From Runella sp. MFBS21 (GTDB taxonomy: Bacteria; Bacteroidota; Bacteroidia; Cytophagales; Spirosomataceae): a stretch of DNA of 64,000 nucleotides. Positions 35,601 through 44,313 of the stretch are shown piece after piece. The stretch is taken from contig NZ_JARNTW010000004.1 of assembly GCF_029433105.1 (NCBI RefSeq), forward strand, positions 1 through 64,000, in the 5' to 3' direction. The notes under the pieces are model-generated. The model was not told the origin of the DNA, did not search any database, and was given only the letters and a program-made list of their open reading frames with translations. A program made the position numbers and the translations under genes. The stretch's first letter is position 1, and each line of letters starts with the position of its first letter.

Positions 35601-35686
35601 GGGTACAAGCTGTAGGCTCGGGTGTGGATATTGCTCCTTATCCTACACAGCGTCGCTTTTTTGGTCATTTAGTTGTAGAATTTTAA
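32672..35686 (+). CDS. SusC/RagA-family TonB-linked outer membrane transporter (second locus)
   Basis: The protein has 1004 residues with a signal peptide ending at AFAQ (about residue 28). A carboxypeptidase-regulatory-like domain (about 30-105, ISGTIKTENGSPIPGVNVVV), the TonB box region (LQEVVVTGLAT) and the plug (with PLYIIDGVYANN, DLNPNDIENVEVLKGPSAAAIYG) are followed by the barrel and a C-terminal RFFGHLVVEF. It is distinct from the copy at 20075-23179. Its SusD partner starts 11 bp downstream. The substrate is unknown; the next gene encodes an esterase, so an esterified glycan or a lipid-linked substrate is possible (inference). Confidence 0.94.
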   Translation: MHKTTLLLVAKLAICANLWLLSVAAFAQNKISGTIKTENGSPIPGVNVVVKGTTTGTTSGTDGTYTLSLRQTNVTLVFSSIGFQAKEVAVGNSSVIDVTLVEDVSNLQEVVVTGLATSIKRSNLANAIGTISAKELMGTTQIQTVDNAFYGKLAGVNMNTNGGAPGGGVSIQLRGVSSLVGASQPLYIIDGVYANNNVNRSGRASVTGAGAETQDDAANRISDLNPNDIENVEVLKGPSAAAIYGTRANAGVIIITTKRGSAGKTKVSFAQDYGFATPQKLLGVDSWSEAKINTFFAAARRPVELERFRAANGQTWDYEKYFYGNTAPLSNTRLGISGGTDKTKFFISGSYTDEKGIIRRTGFKRYSFRANIDHKLTQDITLSVGSNYINSNTDRGFTGNQNNSGASIGYNMSYVPNYFNLFADESGRYPDNPYFSENPVAVTERGINNTNVNRFIQSFNLTANLYKSEKSLLKFVGQGGVDYTQNTTQIYLPEDLQYQRAQGNPGDAMWGKTENVNMNLQAALVYNWNIGKVNLTSQTGAVRLKFREDRLLNRSRGLAGGQTNLRQGTVQEIFDQRFQTVNDVGAFIQQEANWDDKIIATAGVRWDKSTLIGNANKFWAFPKASLAVNLANFDFIRSSNLASIFSQIKPRVAYGETAGVPGFGTTFTPLNSANIGGLLGSVVTTAAGNAAIEPERAGELEFGLDLGLFNNRIQLEATYYDKQTRSNIQNLQLSPSVGISTIPSNLAQLQNRGLEFSLGASPVQKENFRWFSRLMWWKNDLLMTRLGIPAYNLGAFGVSLGTFLYQEGFSPTTIVGTRPARDANDTPLTEGVRTGAFILGDNQPDFQMSWMNEFTVFKSFDVNMLWHWKKGGDNINLSQFLMDSGGTTPDWDDDDNGDGVPNGRQRGLAPYNGADRWVQDASYVRLREVAVYYSVPTNSLGKWFNNKISRVRLGVSAQNPLTFSNYFGYDPETSTFGVQAVGSGVDIAPYPTQRRFFGHLVVEF

Positions 35687-35697
35687 GCTCGAACATC

Positions 35698-37077
35698 ATG
35701 AAAAAATTAAGTTTATATACGCCAATATTAATAGCGCTAATGCTCATGAGCTCTTGTAGCTTTTTTGAACTTAGTGCCCCCAACGACCCCAACAACCCTT
35801 CTTTGGGAAGTGTGTCTCAAAATGCTTCACGTAATCAAGTTCAAAGCCTAGTAACAGGCCTAGAATCGCGCCACCGTGATTATGTATTTACGGTTACGAT
35901 GCTCTTTGGAAGTATGGGACGAGAACTTTGGTATCTCAATGCCTCCGACCCACGTTGGCAAACTGACTGGCTCGGTATGAACAACCGCCAAGCCACGGTC
36001 AACATGTTTGGATATTTGGCGTCCTATCAAAACCCCTATTTTGCAATTAGACAAGCACAAACGGTGATTGATGCGGTTCAAAATACCAATACTTTTACCG
36101 AACAGGAAAAAAATGCGGTTTCAGGATTTGCCAAAACAATCATGGCTTATCAATACTTACTGGTAGCGATGGGGCAATACGAAAATGGGATTCGGATTGA
36201 TGTAAAAGATGTCCAAAACCCAGGACCTTTCTTGCCTTTGGCGGAATCTTTGACCCAAATCAAACGTGTGTTGGATGAAGGTAATACCGAATTAGGAAAT
36301 GCTGGAACGGGTAATTTCCCATTGCGTCTTACCAGTGGTTTCACCGCTAACAATTTCAATACAATTGCGGCTTTGCGACAGCTCAATCGTGGTCTTGCCG
36401 CACGTTTGGCGGTGTATCGTCAGCAGTGGCAAGAGGCGGTAGAGGCACTCAATGGCTCTTTTTATAGCCTTACGGGTAGCCTTGACTTAGGCCCCGCGCA
36501 TACCTACGGGGCACCTCCTGATGCCTTCAATCCGTTGTTTTTTGTGCAAAATGCCAACGTAACCACTATGATGGTGGTTCATCCTTCTGTATTGAGAGAT
36601 ACGATTGCGGGAGATGCGCGTGTACGTAATAAGTTTTTCCTTCGTACAGCACCCGTTTCAGTGACCTCCGACGGAACTCCTTTATCAGGTCAATACCAAG
36701 ACCGTCGCTTTGCTTCCAATACAAGCGAGGTGAAGTTTTTGCGTAATGAAGAATTGGTCCTGATTGCCGCCGAAGCCAATGCTCAACTAGGCAATACGCA
36801 AGCTGCTCTTGCGGCTATCAATCGCATTCGTATTGCGGCGGGTATTGGAAACTACGCAGGAGCTACCACCAAAGAAGCGTTGATTGATGAGATTTTGTTT
36901 CAGCGTCGCTATTCGCTCTGGGCTGAGCCTTGGGGACACCGTTGGGTGGATTTGCGTCGTTATGACCGTCTCAATGCCCAAAACGTAGATATTTCACTCG
37001 ACCGAGGGACTATTTTTAAACAACTCGCTCGTCCTCAGGCAGAAATTAACTGGGATGAATACGTGAAAACACGCTAA
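35698..37077 (+). CDS. SusD/RagB-family surface lipoprotein (second locus)
   Basis: The protein has 459 residues with lipobox MSSC (Cys20) followed by SFFELSAPNDPNNPS. The helical body contains MLFGSMGRELWYLNASDPRW and the C-terminal RagB/SusD signature EALIDEILFQRRYSLWAEPWGHRWVDLRRYDRL. It is the surface binding partner of the upstream SusC. A strong terminator follows 20 bp after the stop, so these two genes form their own transcript. Confidence 0.93.
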   Translation: MKKLSLYTPILIALMLMSSCSFFELSAPNDPNNPSLGSVSQNASRNQVQSLVTGLESRHRDYVFTVTMLFGSMGRELWYLNASDPRWQTDWLGMNNRQATVNMFGYLASYQNPYFAIRQAQTVIDAVQNTNTFTEQEKNAVSGFAKTIMAYQYLLVAMGQYENGIRIDVKDVQNPGPFLPLAESLTQIKRVLDEGNTELGNAGTGNFPLRLTSGFTANNFNTIAALRQLNRGLAARLAVYRQQWQEAVEALNGSFYSLTGSLDLGPAHTYGAPPDAFNPLFFVQNANVTTMMVVHPSVLRDTIAGDARVRNKFFLRTAPVSVTSDGTPLSGQYQDRRFASNTSEVKFLRNEELVLIAAEANAQLGNTQAALAAINRIRIAAGIGNYAGATTKEALIDEILFQRRYSLWAEPWGHRWVDLRRYDRLNAQNVDISLDRGTIFKQLARPQAEINWDEYVKTR

Positions 37078-37096
37078 ATCTGAGTTTTACTTTGAT

Positions 37097-37133
37097 AAAA
37101 TCCTCGCTACTTACAGTGGCGAGGATTTTTTTG
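37097..37133 (+). terminator. Intrinsic terminator of the second SusC/SusD operon
   Basis: AAAATCCTCGC (37097-37107) pairs with GCGAGGATTTT (37119-37129) and runs into a T-tract (seven T in all). Confidence 0.85.
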
Positions 37134-37224
37134 TAGGGTTAAGTCATGGGCTTTCTTTTGGATTAAGTATAATCAACCATAAGCTTGTCTTTTGACATGG
37201 ATTATTCATCTAAACCCTAAAAAC

Positions 37225-38097
37225 ATGATTAAGAAAAATGTTTTGTCAATAATGTTGCTATTGGCTGTTTTCAATGGCTTAAAGGCGCAGTCGAGCAAGG
37301 TATATGATAACCTAACTGTGCCGAGCAAAATCTTGAAAAGCGACCGAAAATACGCTATTTATTTACCTCCAGGCTATGAAACTTCACAGCGTAGCTATCC
37401 TGTGTTGTATTTATTGCACGGGGCTGGCGATGACCAAACAGGCTGGGTCCAATTTGGGGAGGTGCAGCATATTGCTGATAAAGCCTTTGAAGAAGGCAAA
37501 GCTACTCCGATGATTATCGTGATGCCCGATGCCAATACAGGGCAGCGCGGCTATGCCAACGATGTTAGAAATGAGTGGCGTTATGAAGATTTCTTTTTTC
37601 AAGAACTCATGCCTTACGTAGAAAAAACTTACCGTATCAAAACCGAAAAACGCTTTAGAGCAGTGGCAGGCTTGTCGATGGGCGGAGGCGGGTCGTTTAC
37701 CTATGCTTTACATCATCCTGAGTTGTTTTCATCGGCCTGCCCGTTGAGTGCAGCTACTGGCCCTATGGCGCTTGAAGATACCAAAGCACAATTAAAACGC
37801 GCCAACCCTGATGCAAACTATACTGACGCCGAAATAGAAGCTTACTTTAAACGGCAAAGTGTACTCGAACTCATTAAAAATATGCCCGATGACCAAAAGA
37901 AAGCGGTTAGGTGGTATATCGACTGCGGAGATGATGATTTTTTGTACGAAGGAAATTCTTTGGTTCATATCGCGATGCGTAAAAAAGAAATCCCTCACGA
38001 ATTTCGCATCTACGACGGTGGGCATACGTGGACTTATTGGCGACGTGCACTTCCTACGGTGCTGTCTTTTATTTCGGATGCTTTTCACCAATATTAA
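37225..38097 (+). CDS. Exported alpha/beta-hydrolase esterase (CE1/feruloyl esterase-like)
   Basis: The protein has 290 residues from the start at 37225, with signal peptide MIKKNVLSIMLLLAVFNGLKAQ. The frame is open to 37192, but that extension hides the signal. Key motifs are YPVLYLLHGAGDDQTGW (oxyanion region), GLSMGGGGS (nucleophile Ser151), DCGDDDFLYEGN (Asp) and GGHTWTYWRRALP (His). The fold is the esterase D/CE1 type, which removes acyl groups from polysaccharides such as feruloylated or acetylated xylans; other ester substrates are equally possible. It follows the SusC/SusD pair but lies after a terminator. Confidence 0.87.
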   Translation: MIKKNVLSIMLLLAVFNGLKAQSSKVYDNLTVPSKILKSDRKYAIYLPPGYETSQRSYPVLYLLHGAGDDQTGWVQFGEVQHIADKAFEEGKATPMIIVMPDANTGQRGYANDVRNEWRYEDFFFQELMPYVEKTYRIKTEKRFRAVAGLSMGGGGSFTYALHHPELFSSACPLSAATGPMALEDTKAQLKRANPDANYTDAEIEAYFKRQSVLELIKNMPDDQKKAVRWYIDCGDDDFLYEGNSLVHIAMRKKEIPHEFRIYDGGHTWTYWRRALPTVLSFISDAFHQY

Positions 38098-38182
38098 ATT
38101 TAAAATATTGGTCATACAATCATATTGAGAATTAGTGGGGTTAGATGTAAATTTAAGGTCTTAACCCCCTAACTCTTGAGAT

Positions 38183-38521
38183 ATGAATTACTCCAAAATT
38201 TTCCTTTCTACCCTTTTGTTTCTACTCGGCTCTTTTGGACACTGGTACATTATGTATTGGCAGTTCAAATCTCCTAAATGGATTACTTCTTTTTACCCTT
38301 ATTTGTTAGCCCTAGCTTGTACTTTTCTCTGGATTAAAGCCTCCGAATATGGTGTTCAAGGGTTTAATGGTTCAATGTGGTCTAATCGCTTTTTATTTTT
38401 TGTGACGGGCGTCATTGTGGGTTCTATCCTGTATCCGATTCATTTTGGGCAAACATTCACTCTGAAAGTAGTGATTCAACTTGTACTTGCGCTGTTGATT
38501 ATCGTAGTATCAATTTGGTAG
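38183..38521 (+). CDS. Small hypothetical membrane protein
   Basis: The protein has 112 residues and three to four hydrophobic segments (about 8-28, 36-55, 72-90 and 94-111). No family is recognised. The first ATG follows an A/T-rich region and the stop is followed by a hairpin shared with the convergent lipoprotein gene. Codon use looks like its neighbours. Confidence 0.6.
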   Translation: MNYSKIFLSTLLFLLGSFGHWYIMYWQFKSPKWITSFYPYLLALACTFLWIKASEYGVQGFNGSMWSNRFLFFVTGVIVGSILYPIHFGQTFTLKVVIQLVLALLIIVVSIW

Positions 38522-38530
38522 CTTGGCTTT

Positions 38531-38559
38531 TCCCCTGAAGAAATTTATTCCTCAGGGGA
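38531..38559. terminator. Bidirectional hairpin between convergent genes
   Basis: TCCCCTGA (38531-38538) pairs with TCAGGGGA (38552-38559) between the stops at 38521 and 38568. It probably serves both transcripts. Confidence 0.6.
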
Positions 38560-38567
38560 GTTCCGCC

Positions 38568-39368
38568 TTAATATTGAAAATGAAGTGTATTAGGCTCGTT
38601 GTGATAAGTGGTGGTTTTTGAAATAGGTATCCCTTTTTCGTTGTATTGATACCCAAAGGTCGTAATATTCTGCGCTCCCGTCGCGGCCGAGGTAGTAACT
38701 GCTTTGGCGGGGTTGTTGATATGAAACAACGCGGAAGGGACGTATGGATAAAAAGCCACAAGATTTAGTGGATTGTAATTGTTGTCAAAACCGCTATAAT
38801 CTATTTTTTCATATAACTCATACTGGTTTTTGAGAAACAAAAAATAATCCACGTGGGTACAGTTGCTTTTTGAATCATACGTATACACCCATTTTGTTTT
38901 AGAAGGGCTGTCGGGCTGTTGATGGGCTTCGGGAGTTACTTCTTCTCTTTCACTTACCTGGCCTTTTATCGTGAATTTTAGATAAGTAGTTGAAATCAAT
39001 CTTCCTCCCGAGAAGCTTTCAATACGCTCTAGAATACCGTTTTTGTAATGATAATCATGAAAACCACGGTTGGAGTTTACACGGATAAGCTGCCCTGCGG
39101 TGTTGTATTCGAAAGTATTTTCGATGCGCTGCACTTGCGTTGGGTCTGATATGACATATTGCCACTGCGAGATATACTGAGTAATACGACCGGCAGCGTC
39201 GTATTTGAACTCCTGAAATTCGGTCTCATTTCTGAAAGCTTTTTGGAGCTTGGGAGGAATCGAGAGGGGCTCCTCAGGAGTAGATTCGCCGTGTGTATGA
39301 CGACAAGCGTTTAAAAATAAAAGCATCGCCGTAGCAATGGCAAAGGAAAGCAACGAAGGAGTTTTCAT
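38568..39368 (-). CDS. YD-repeat-like lipoprotein (DUF4595-type)
   Basis: The protein has 266 residues with lipobox LNAC (Cys22) from the start at 39368; the longer frame to 39455 lacks a sensible signal. The body has Rhs/YD-like repeats: FKYDAAGRITQYIS, FEYNTAGQLIRVNS, YTYDSKSNCTHVDY and FGYQYNEKGIPISK, arranged as a short beta-coil. Similar single lipoproteins are common in Bacteroidota and have no known function. There is no toxin domain and no Rhs core, so this is not a polymorphic toxin. Confidence 0.75.
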   Translation of the reverse strand: MKTPSLLSFAIATAMLLFLNACRHTHGESTPEEPLSIPPKLQKAFRNETEFQEFKYDAAGRITQYISQWQYVISDPTQVQRIENTFEYNTAGQLIRVNSNRGFHDYHYKNGILERIESFSGGRLISTTYLKFTIKGQVSEREEVTPEAHQQPDSPSKTKWVYTYDSKSNCTHVDYFLFLKNQYELYEKIDYSGFDNNYNPLNLVAFYPYVPSALFHINNPAKAVTTSAATGAQNITTFGYQYNEKGIPISKTTTYHNEPNTLHFQY

Positions 39369-39596
39369 ATGTATTGGCTGTATTTTGAATGCACAAAGTT
39401 TATCAGAATAGAATACACAAGAAAAAGCGAGATTTATGAAATGTTGGAAATACAAGCCGAAGTGTCGAAATAGTCGTATAGAGGTAATAGAAGAAAAAAT
39501 GTAAAACTAATTTTTATAACTAAAAAAATAGTTTTACATTTAGGAACCAGAAATCAACATTGTCTTATTTTTTCTAAACCTATTTCTTCAAACACC

Positions 39597-40586
39597 ATGT
39601 ACAGCTATTTATTGAGCCTTATCGCCTTGTTTTCTGCCCCACAACAAACAACCCAAGTCAACAATACCGTGGGAATTTATGGGAGCTGCCGAGACAATAC
39701 CACCAAAGATTTTCTAAAAAACAGTGCCGTATATGCGGGTTTCAAAACAGGAAAACAACTATTGGGGCAATGCGACGCCACTGGCAAGTGGGATTTCAGA
39801 ATACCCGATTCGACCCAATACCTTTCGTTTGAGGTAAAGGGTTATCATACGGTTACTTATCCGATTCATTTTGTTGGGAAAGTTTCAAGTGCGGCCAAAT
39901 TCCCTTTATTTGTAGAAATGAGCGAAAAAGACTCTTTGCCTTTAGCAGTTCCTACATGGCATATATACCGATTTGCGATAGTAGATAGTTTGGACTTAGA
40001 GCATCGGTGGGATATAGTTAATACAACTAGATATGGAATGTTTTACACCAATAAAAATTACTACAAACGCTCTTCCGTAATCACCTTGTCCCATGAGGAA
40101 GGAAAATATGTATATAAAGCCTTTACAAAAACGGGAAAAGTAGTGATGAAACGAGAGTTTACGATTTTGGCAGGGATTAATTTTTTGGAAATGACTATTC
40201 AAGATAATGAAGTAAAGGAAGATATTGTCGAACTTGATGAGTCGCGAGTTAATTCACTTAAACCTAAATCGTTGTATTTTAAACAGAGTAGTCATGACCT
40301 CACGGAGCAAACTCGAATGGAATTGGATTCGGTGGCGGGGTTTTTAACAAACGAGAAGGATAGGAAGGCGCTCATCACGGGCTATACTGATGGCGTGGGA
40401 GAGCGGTCAAAAAATATGATTTTGTCGGAATATCGCGCCAAAAGAGTCAAGAGCTATTTGTTAGAAAAAGGAGTTTCACCGCAGCAACTTGAAATAGAAT
40501 GGAAAAGTTCGTCCGAAACGGCTACTTCTAATGATAGTGAAGAAGTCAAAAGTAAAAATCGACGTGTTAAGATTACATTTTTGTAA
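39597..40586 (+). CDS. OmpA-family protein with N-terminal beta domain
   Basis: The protein has 329 residues. The N-terminus is weakly signal-like. Residues 25-105 resemble a carboxypeptidase-regulatory-like or Ig-like domain (GIYGSCRDNTTKDF, GKWDFRIPDST). The C-terminal 110 residues are an OmpA/MotB peptidoglycan-binding domain: LYFKQSSHDLTEQTRMELDS, ITGYTDGVGERSKNMILSEYRAKRVKSYL and NRRVKITF. It likely anchors to peptidoglycan in the periplasm. The next gene starts 11 bp later, suggesting one transcript. Confidence 0.82.
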   Translation: MYSYLLSLIALFSAPQQTTQVNNTVGIYGSCRDNTTKDFLKNSAVYAGFKTGKQLLGQCDATGKWDFRIPDSTQYLSFEVKGYHTVTYPIHFVGKVSSAAKFPLFVEMSEKDSLPLAVPTWHIYRFAIVDSLDLEHRWDIVNTTRYGMFYTNKNYYKRSSVITLSHEEGKYVYKAFTKTGKVVMKREFTILAGINFLEMTIQDNEVKEDIVELDESRVNSLKPKSLYFKQSSHDLTEQTRMELDSVAGFLTNEKDRKALITGYTDGVGERSKNMILSEYRAKRVKSYLLEKGVSPQQLEIEWKSSSETATSNDSEEVKSKNRRVKITFL

Positions 40587-40597
40587 AAAATGGACAG

Positions 40598-41566
40598 ATG
40601 AAAAATTGGATTCTAACAGTTGGGTTGTGGGGCGGACTAGTGGCGCATGTTTCTGCTCAGTCGTATATAATGGTAAAGTTGGCACCCAAACAAGGGCTAT
40701 TTTTTTATGAACGTACTAAGTTTCTGTACCCAAATCGACAGTTTCATCATCATTTCTCAAGTGAAAATGCCTTCAAAACAGAAACCGTAGTAGTGAGTGA
40801 CAAATCGCCAAGTGTGCTGATTTTTCAACAAGAACCCGCCGATATGATTCCTCTTTTCTTGTTTCCGCAAGATACGCTTACTGTGAGGGTATCTATGCAA
40901 GGAAAGCTGATGTTTGAAGGTAAAAGGGCCAAAGAATGGGAAATGATGAAGAATCTAGTGAAACAGCAGTCTTTTACGGAGCCTTATTTCATGAATGTAA
41001 ACTTTAGACACTGGAAAGATGCCGAGATGTATTTGGATTCGGTCAAAAGAGATAGTAAAGTTCAAATAGCGCAGTTGAGGCAGGAGGGTGGGTTTTCAAA
41101 AGAATTTATGAATTATCTCCAAAAAGAACGGAGTTATCAATGGATGGCGTCGTGGTTGAGGCACCGAAACAGGTCGTTTCGAGAGCTACCTTTGTCAAAG
41201 GAATTGACCCAACTAAAATCCGAACTTATCGCCGATTCACTGAATGTAGGCTCCATGTTTAGGATTCCTGCGCTGTATGGGCTTGTGGAATTGGAATGTG
41301 GGTGTTATAAAAAAGATACTTTTGCCGAAGGTGAAGAGTTTGCGGCTTTGTTTAAGTATGTCCGTACGCACTATAAGGGCAACTTAAGGACTCAACTTTT
41401 ACTAGTTTTGTTGTATGAGCAAATTGCGATTACGCCACATTATGCCTCCAACAAAGCTTTTTATCAGCCTTACTTGGAGGAGTTTTATGCTTCAAATACT
41501 GATTCAGATTATGCAGATTACATAAAACTACGCCTAGAAGAAGCAAATTCTCCTAGGCGTAGATAG
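40598..41566 (+). CDS. Exported hypothetical protein resembling the N-terminal part of TlpA-like proteins
   Basis: The protein has 322 residues with a signal peptide ending at VSAQ (residue 21). A beta-rich first third (FKTETVVVSDKSPSVLIFQQEPADMIPLFLFPQDTLTVRV) and a helical rest remind me of the DUF4369-like region before the thioredoxin domain of Bacteroidota TlpA proteins. No CxxC motif or thioredoxin fold is present, so any such relation is tentative. It probably shares a transcript with the OmpA-like gene. The last codons contain half of an inverted repeat. Confidence 0.65.
   Translation: MKNWILTVGLWGGLVAHVSAQSYIMVKLAPKQGLFFYERTKFLYPNRQFHHHFSSENAFKTETVVVSDKSPSVLIFQQEPADMIPLFLFPQDTLTVRVSMQGKLMFEGKRAKEWEMMKNLVKQQSFTEPYFMNVNFRHWKDAEMYLDSVKRDSKVQIAQLRQEGGFSKEFMNYLQKERSYQWMASWLRHRNRSFRELPLSKELTQLKSELIADSLNVGSMFRIPALYGLVELECGCYKKDTFAEGEEFAALFKYVRTHYKGNLRTQLLLVLLYEQIAITPHYASNKAFYQPYLEEFYASNTDSDYADYIKLRLEEANSPRRR
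41528..41562. terminator. Inverted repeat inside the 3' end of a coding sequence
   Basis: CTACGCCTAG (41528-41537) and CTAGGCGTAG (41553-41562) form a 10-bp perfect stem that ends just before the TAG stop of the upstream gene and 22 bp from the convergent aminopeptidase stop. Its placement suggests a bidirectional terminator that is partly coding; a T-tract is weak on both sides. Confidence 0.5.
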
Positions 41567-41583
41567 TGACTTTGGGTAAAATA

Positions 41584-44136
41584 TTAGAAGTCAGCAAATT
41601 GGCCGTACATTTCTTTGAGTTTGGGGTCGCGCTCGGCATTGCGAATGTCTTTACGCATGGCTTTTACGCCTTCAATATCCGTCAGAAGGCCCAATACTTG
41701 ATAGGCACCAAAACGAACAAAATAAGCGGGGGCGTTGCGAGCCGTGGTTTCGAGCATGGGAAGGGCACGGCGCTGCACCTGCGTATTGGAACGAATGAGA
41801 TATTTACCAAATACCTGCAAGAAATTATATACTTCGGCGGCTTTAAGACGGTTCATTTTTTGGATAAACCAGTCATATTGCTCAGGCTTGCCCAATCCTG
41901 CATAATAATTGGCCACGGCGGTTATGATTTCGCTGTTGGGGGCATTTTCAAAACGAGCTGCGACGTCGGCAGCATCATCAGGCTTGCCAATAAGGTAAGC
42001 ATCAAGTGCAGCTGATACCACCTGATAAGAACTGTCGTTGAGGGCTTCGCGGAAAAGAGGGTCGTTGGTATTGTCGCCAAAGGAGGCAAGCGTGATAATA
42101 GCTTCCATACGTACCCGAGGATGAGGATCAACGCGGGCTTTACTTTGAAGAGTTCGCTCTACTTCATTAAACTGTAATCCGTCATATTCGGAAAAGTTAG
42201 AAACAGCCAACTGCCTGATTTTCCAGAACTTGTCGCTCATTGCGCGCATCATCAGATTGCGTACCGTAGAGTCAATCATTTGCCCTTCAAGGCGAGTGAG
42301 GGCTTCGTAGCGAGCCAAATATTTATCACAGTTATTGTATTGAAAAATCCACTCAGCCTTGCTTTTTTCGTAATCAACCTCTCCTAAAATTTGTTTTTCA
42401 ACATCAAAATCGACTAAATCGGGTGGTTGTGGGGCCGGAAATTCAAAGGTTTGTTTGGCCTGATTGACTACAATATCGTGACTCTTTTTTTGCCCATTGA
42501 CCCATACATCTACCTTAAGAGGTAAGCGATAAATAGGGGTATAGGTAGAATCTTGTAGTTGGTTTATTTTGAGATTGATCTTGCCATTAGCCCAAGTTTT
42601 CTCTACTTTGAGATTGGCATGACCTGATGATAAAAACCATTGATTAAAAAACCAGTTGAGGTCTTCGCCCGTTACTTCTTCAAAAGCTTCGCGAAGGTCA
42701 TTGATTTCGGCAGTTCCAAAACCGTACTTTATGAGATAATTGCGAGAAGCCGTAAAAAATGCTTCATCACCCACATATTTGCGAAGCATGTGCAGCACGC
42801 GTCCTCCTTTGGCATAAGAGTGGCTGTCAAACATATCTTCAGAATCAGTATAATGATACCGAATCAAAGGTTCCTGTTTTTGTTCGGCTTCACCCAAATA
42901 TTGCTGTAGCTCGCCCTGTGCCCACAAATCAGCTTCTTCAGTACCCTTTTTGTGTTCGTTCCAAAGGTATTCGGAGTAGTTGGCAAAGGCTTCATTGAGG
43001 GGCAAATGTACCCATGATTCGCAGGTAACCAAGTTGCCAAACCAGTGATGCATCAGTTCGTGGGCAATCACATTGTCGGAATTGCCGTCGAGGAGCGCAC
43101 GGCTATCAGTTTGTACATTTTCGGCGTGTACGGTGATAGAAGTATTTTCCATGGCACCTGCTACAAAATCTCGAACCGCTACTTGCGCGTATTTATCCCA
43201 CTGATATTCGACCCCAAATTTTTCCTCAAAAAAAGCAATCATTTCTTTGGTGCGGCCAAAAATCGCTTTGGCATGAGGGCCATATTCAGGCTCTACATAG
43301 TAGCTTAGTTCTAGGCCATTAGGAAGCGTTTCTTTTTCAACGGCGAAATTTCCTACTATAAATGCCGCCAAATAAGGTGCGTGTGGGAGTTTTTGTACCC
43401 AGCGGTCGGTGCGGGTACTGTCTGGATTGACGGTAGAAGAAATTAGCTTTCCATTCGAAATTGTTTTAAAGCGATTTTCTACCGTCAACCGAAAATCTTG
43501 GGTCATTTTCTCATTAGGGCTATCCACCATCGGAAGCCAACAAGAATTGTATTCGGTCTCGCCTTGTGTCCAGATTTGTTGAGGTTTTCCTTCGTCGAGG
43601 CCATCGGCATTGATAAAATAAAGCCCCTTGTCGCCTTTAGGCCCTCTCAGATTATCAGGAAGTTCGTTGGGCTTGGCTACATAATCAATCAAAACATGTA
43701 AGGTATCGAAACGGCTGTATTTACGTCGAAGTTTGATTGTAAGGAGGCGTTTGTCGTAGGTATATTCGAGAGGGTCTGAAATAAACTCTCGAACCATTTG
43801 TCCGGTAGTAGAATCGCGACGGGCGAGGGTATCAAGGTGAAATATTCCTTTAATTTCTAGTCCTTTAGCGTCGAGCTCGAGGGTGCTTTGGGGATAAAAA
43901 TAAGGTTTAAATGTAATAATAGCAGAGCCAAGCGCATGTTGACGAAGCCAGTCAAAACGCATTTCTAATTGGGTATGTAAAATATCATTTTTGAGAGCTC
44001 TAGTGGGGCGATAAGGACCTTTTTTTGGTGCCCAAGTAGGAGCTTTGCGAGTAGTGTCGGCAGGAGAACTACCTCTGGCAAACGCCCCAAAGGTGAAGCA
44101 TATAAATAAAGAAAGTATAGCGAGATTTTTTGACAT
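41584..44136 (-). CDS. M1-family metalloaminopeptidase
   Basis: The protein has 850 residues with a signal peptide ending at AFAR. The N-terminal beta domain is followed by the catalytic domain with the exopeptidase motif GAMEN and the zinc motif HELMH (H359, E360, H363) followed by NEAFANY. The last 250 residues are helical HEAT-like repeats (RVRMEAIITLASFGDN, VVSAALDAYLIGK). It cleaves N-terminal residues from peptides, probably in the periplasm. It is convergent with the OmpA-like pair. It seems to be a single-gene unit. Confidence 0.94.
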   Translation of the reverse strand: MSKNLAILSLFICFTFGAFARGSSPADTTRKAPTWAPKKGPYRPTRALKNDILHTQLEMRFDWLRQHALGSAIITFKPYFYPQSTLELDAKGLEIKGIFHLDTLARRDSTTGQMVREFISDPLEYTYDKRLLTIKLRRKYSRFDTLHVLIDYVAKPNELPDNLRGPKGDKGLYFINADGLDEGKPQQIWTQGETEYNSCWLPMVDSPNEKMTQDFRLTVENRFKTISNGKLISSTVNPDSTRTDRWVQKLPHAPYLAAFIVGNFAVEKETLPNGLELSYYVEPEYGPHAKAIFGRTKEMIAFFEEKFGVEYQWDKYAQVAVRDFVAGAMENTSITVHAENVQTDSRALLDGNSDNVIAHELMHHWFGNLVTCESWVHLPLNEAFANYSEYLWNEHKKGTEEADLWAQGELQQYLGEAEQKQEPLIRYHYTDSEDMFDSHSYAKGGRVLHMLRKYVGDEAFFTASRNYLIKYGFGTAEINDLREAFEEVTGEDLNWFFNQWFLSSGHANLKVEKTWANGKINLKINQLQDSTYTPIYRLPLKVDVWVNGQKKSHDIVVNQAKQTFEFPAPQPPDLVDFDVEKQILGEVDYEKSKAEWIFQYNNCDKYLARYEALTRLEGQMIDSTVRNLMMRAMSDKFWKIRQLAVSNFSEYDGLQFNEVERTLQSKARVDPHPRVRMEAIITLASFGDNTNDPLFREALNDSSYQVVSAALDAYLIGKPDDAADVAARFENAPNSEIITAVANYYAGLGKPEQYDWFIQKMNRLKAAEVYNFLQVFGKYLIRSNTQVQRRALPMLETTARNAPAYFVRFGAYQVLGLLTDIEGVKAMRKDIRNAERDPKLKEMYGQFADF

Positions 44137-44269
44137 TAGATAAATCCTTTGTTCTTACGACGTTGATAATCAAAAAAGTAATCCATAAAACGCACAATCC
44201 GTGCCGTAATACAGGAAAATAACGCAAAGTTCGGAAACCTATTGGGAAGAGCGAAATAAAATTCATAAA

Positions 44270-44298
44270 AAAAGCCTGCTGATATTCAGCAGGCTTTT
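44270..44298 (-). terminator. Intrinsic terminator of asd
   Basis: AAAAGCCTGCTGA (44270-44282) and TCAGCAGGCTTTT (44286-44298) make a 13-bp perfect stem with a 3-nt loop. On the minus strand it is followed by TT and an AT-rich stretch, 15 bp after the asd stop. Confidence 0.85.
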
Positions 44299-44313
44299 AA
44301 GTATGAGGAGGAT

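Noticed and set aside
38568-39368. Rhs/polymorphic toxin
   Set aside because: Only a few YD-like repeats on a short lipoprotein; no Rhs core, toxin tip or immunity gene.
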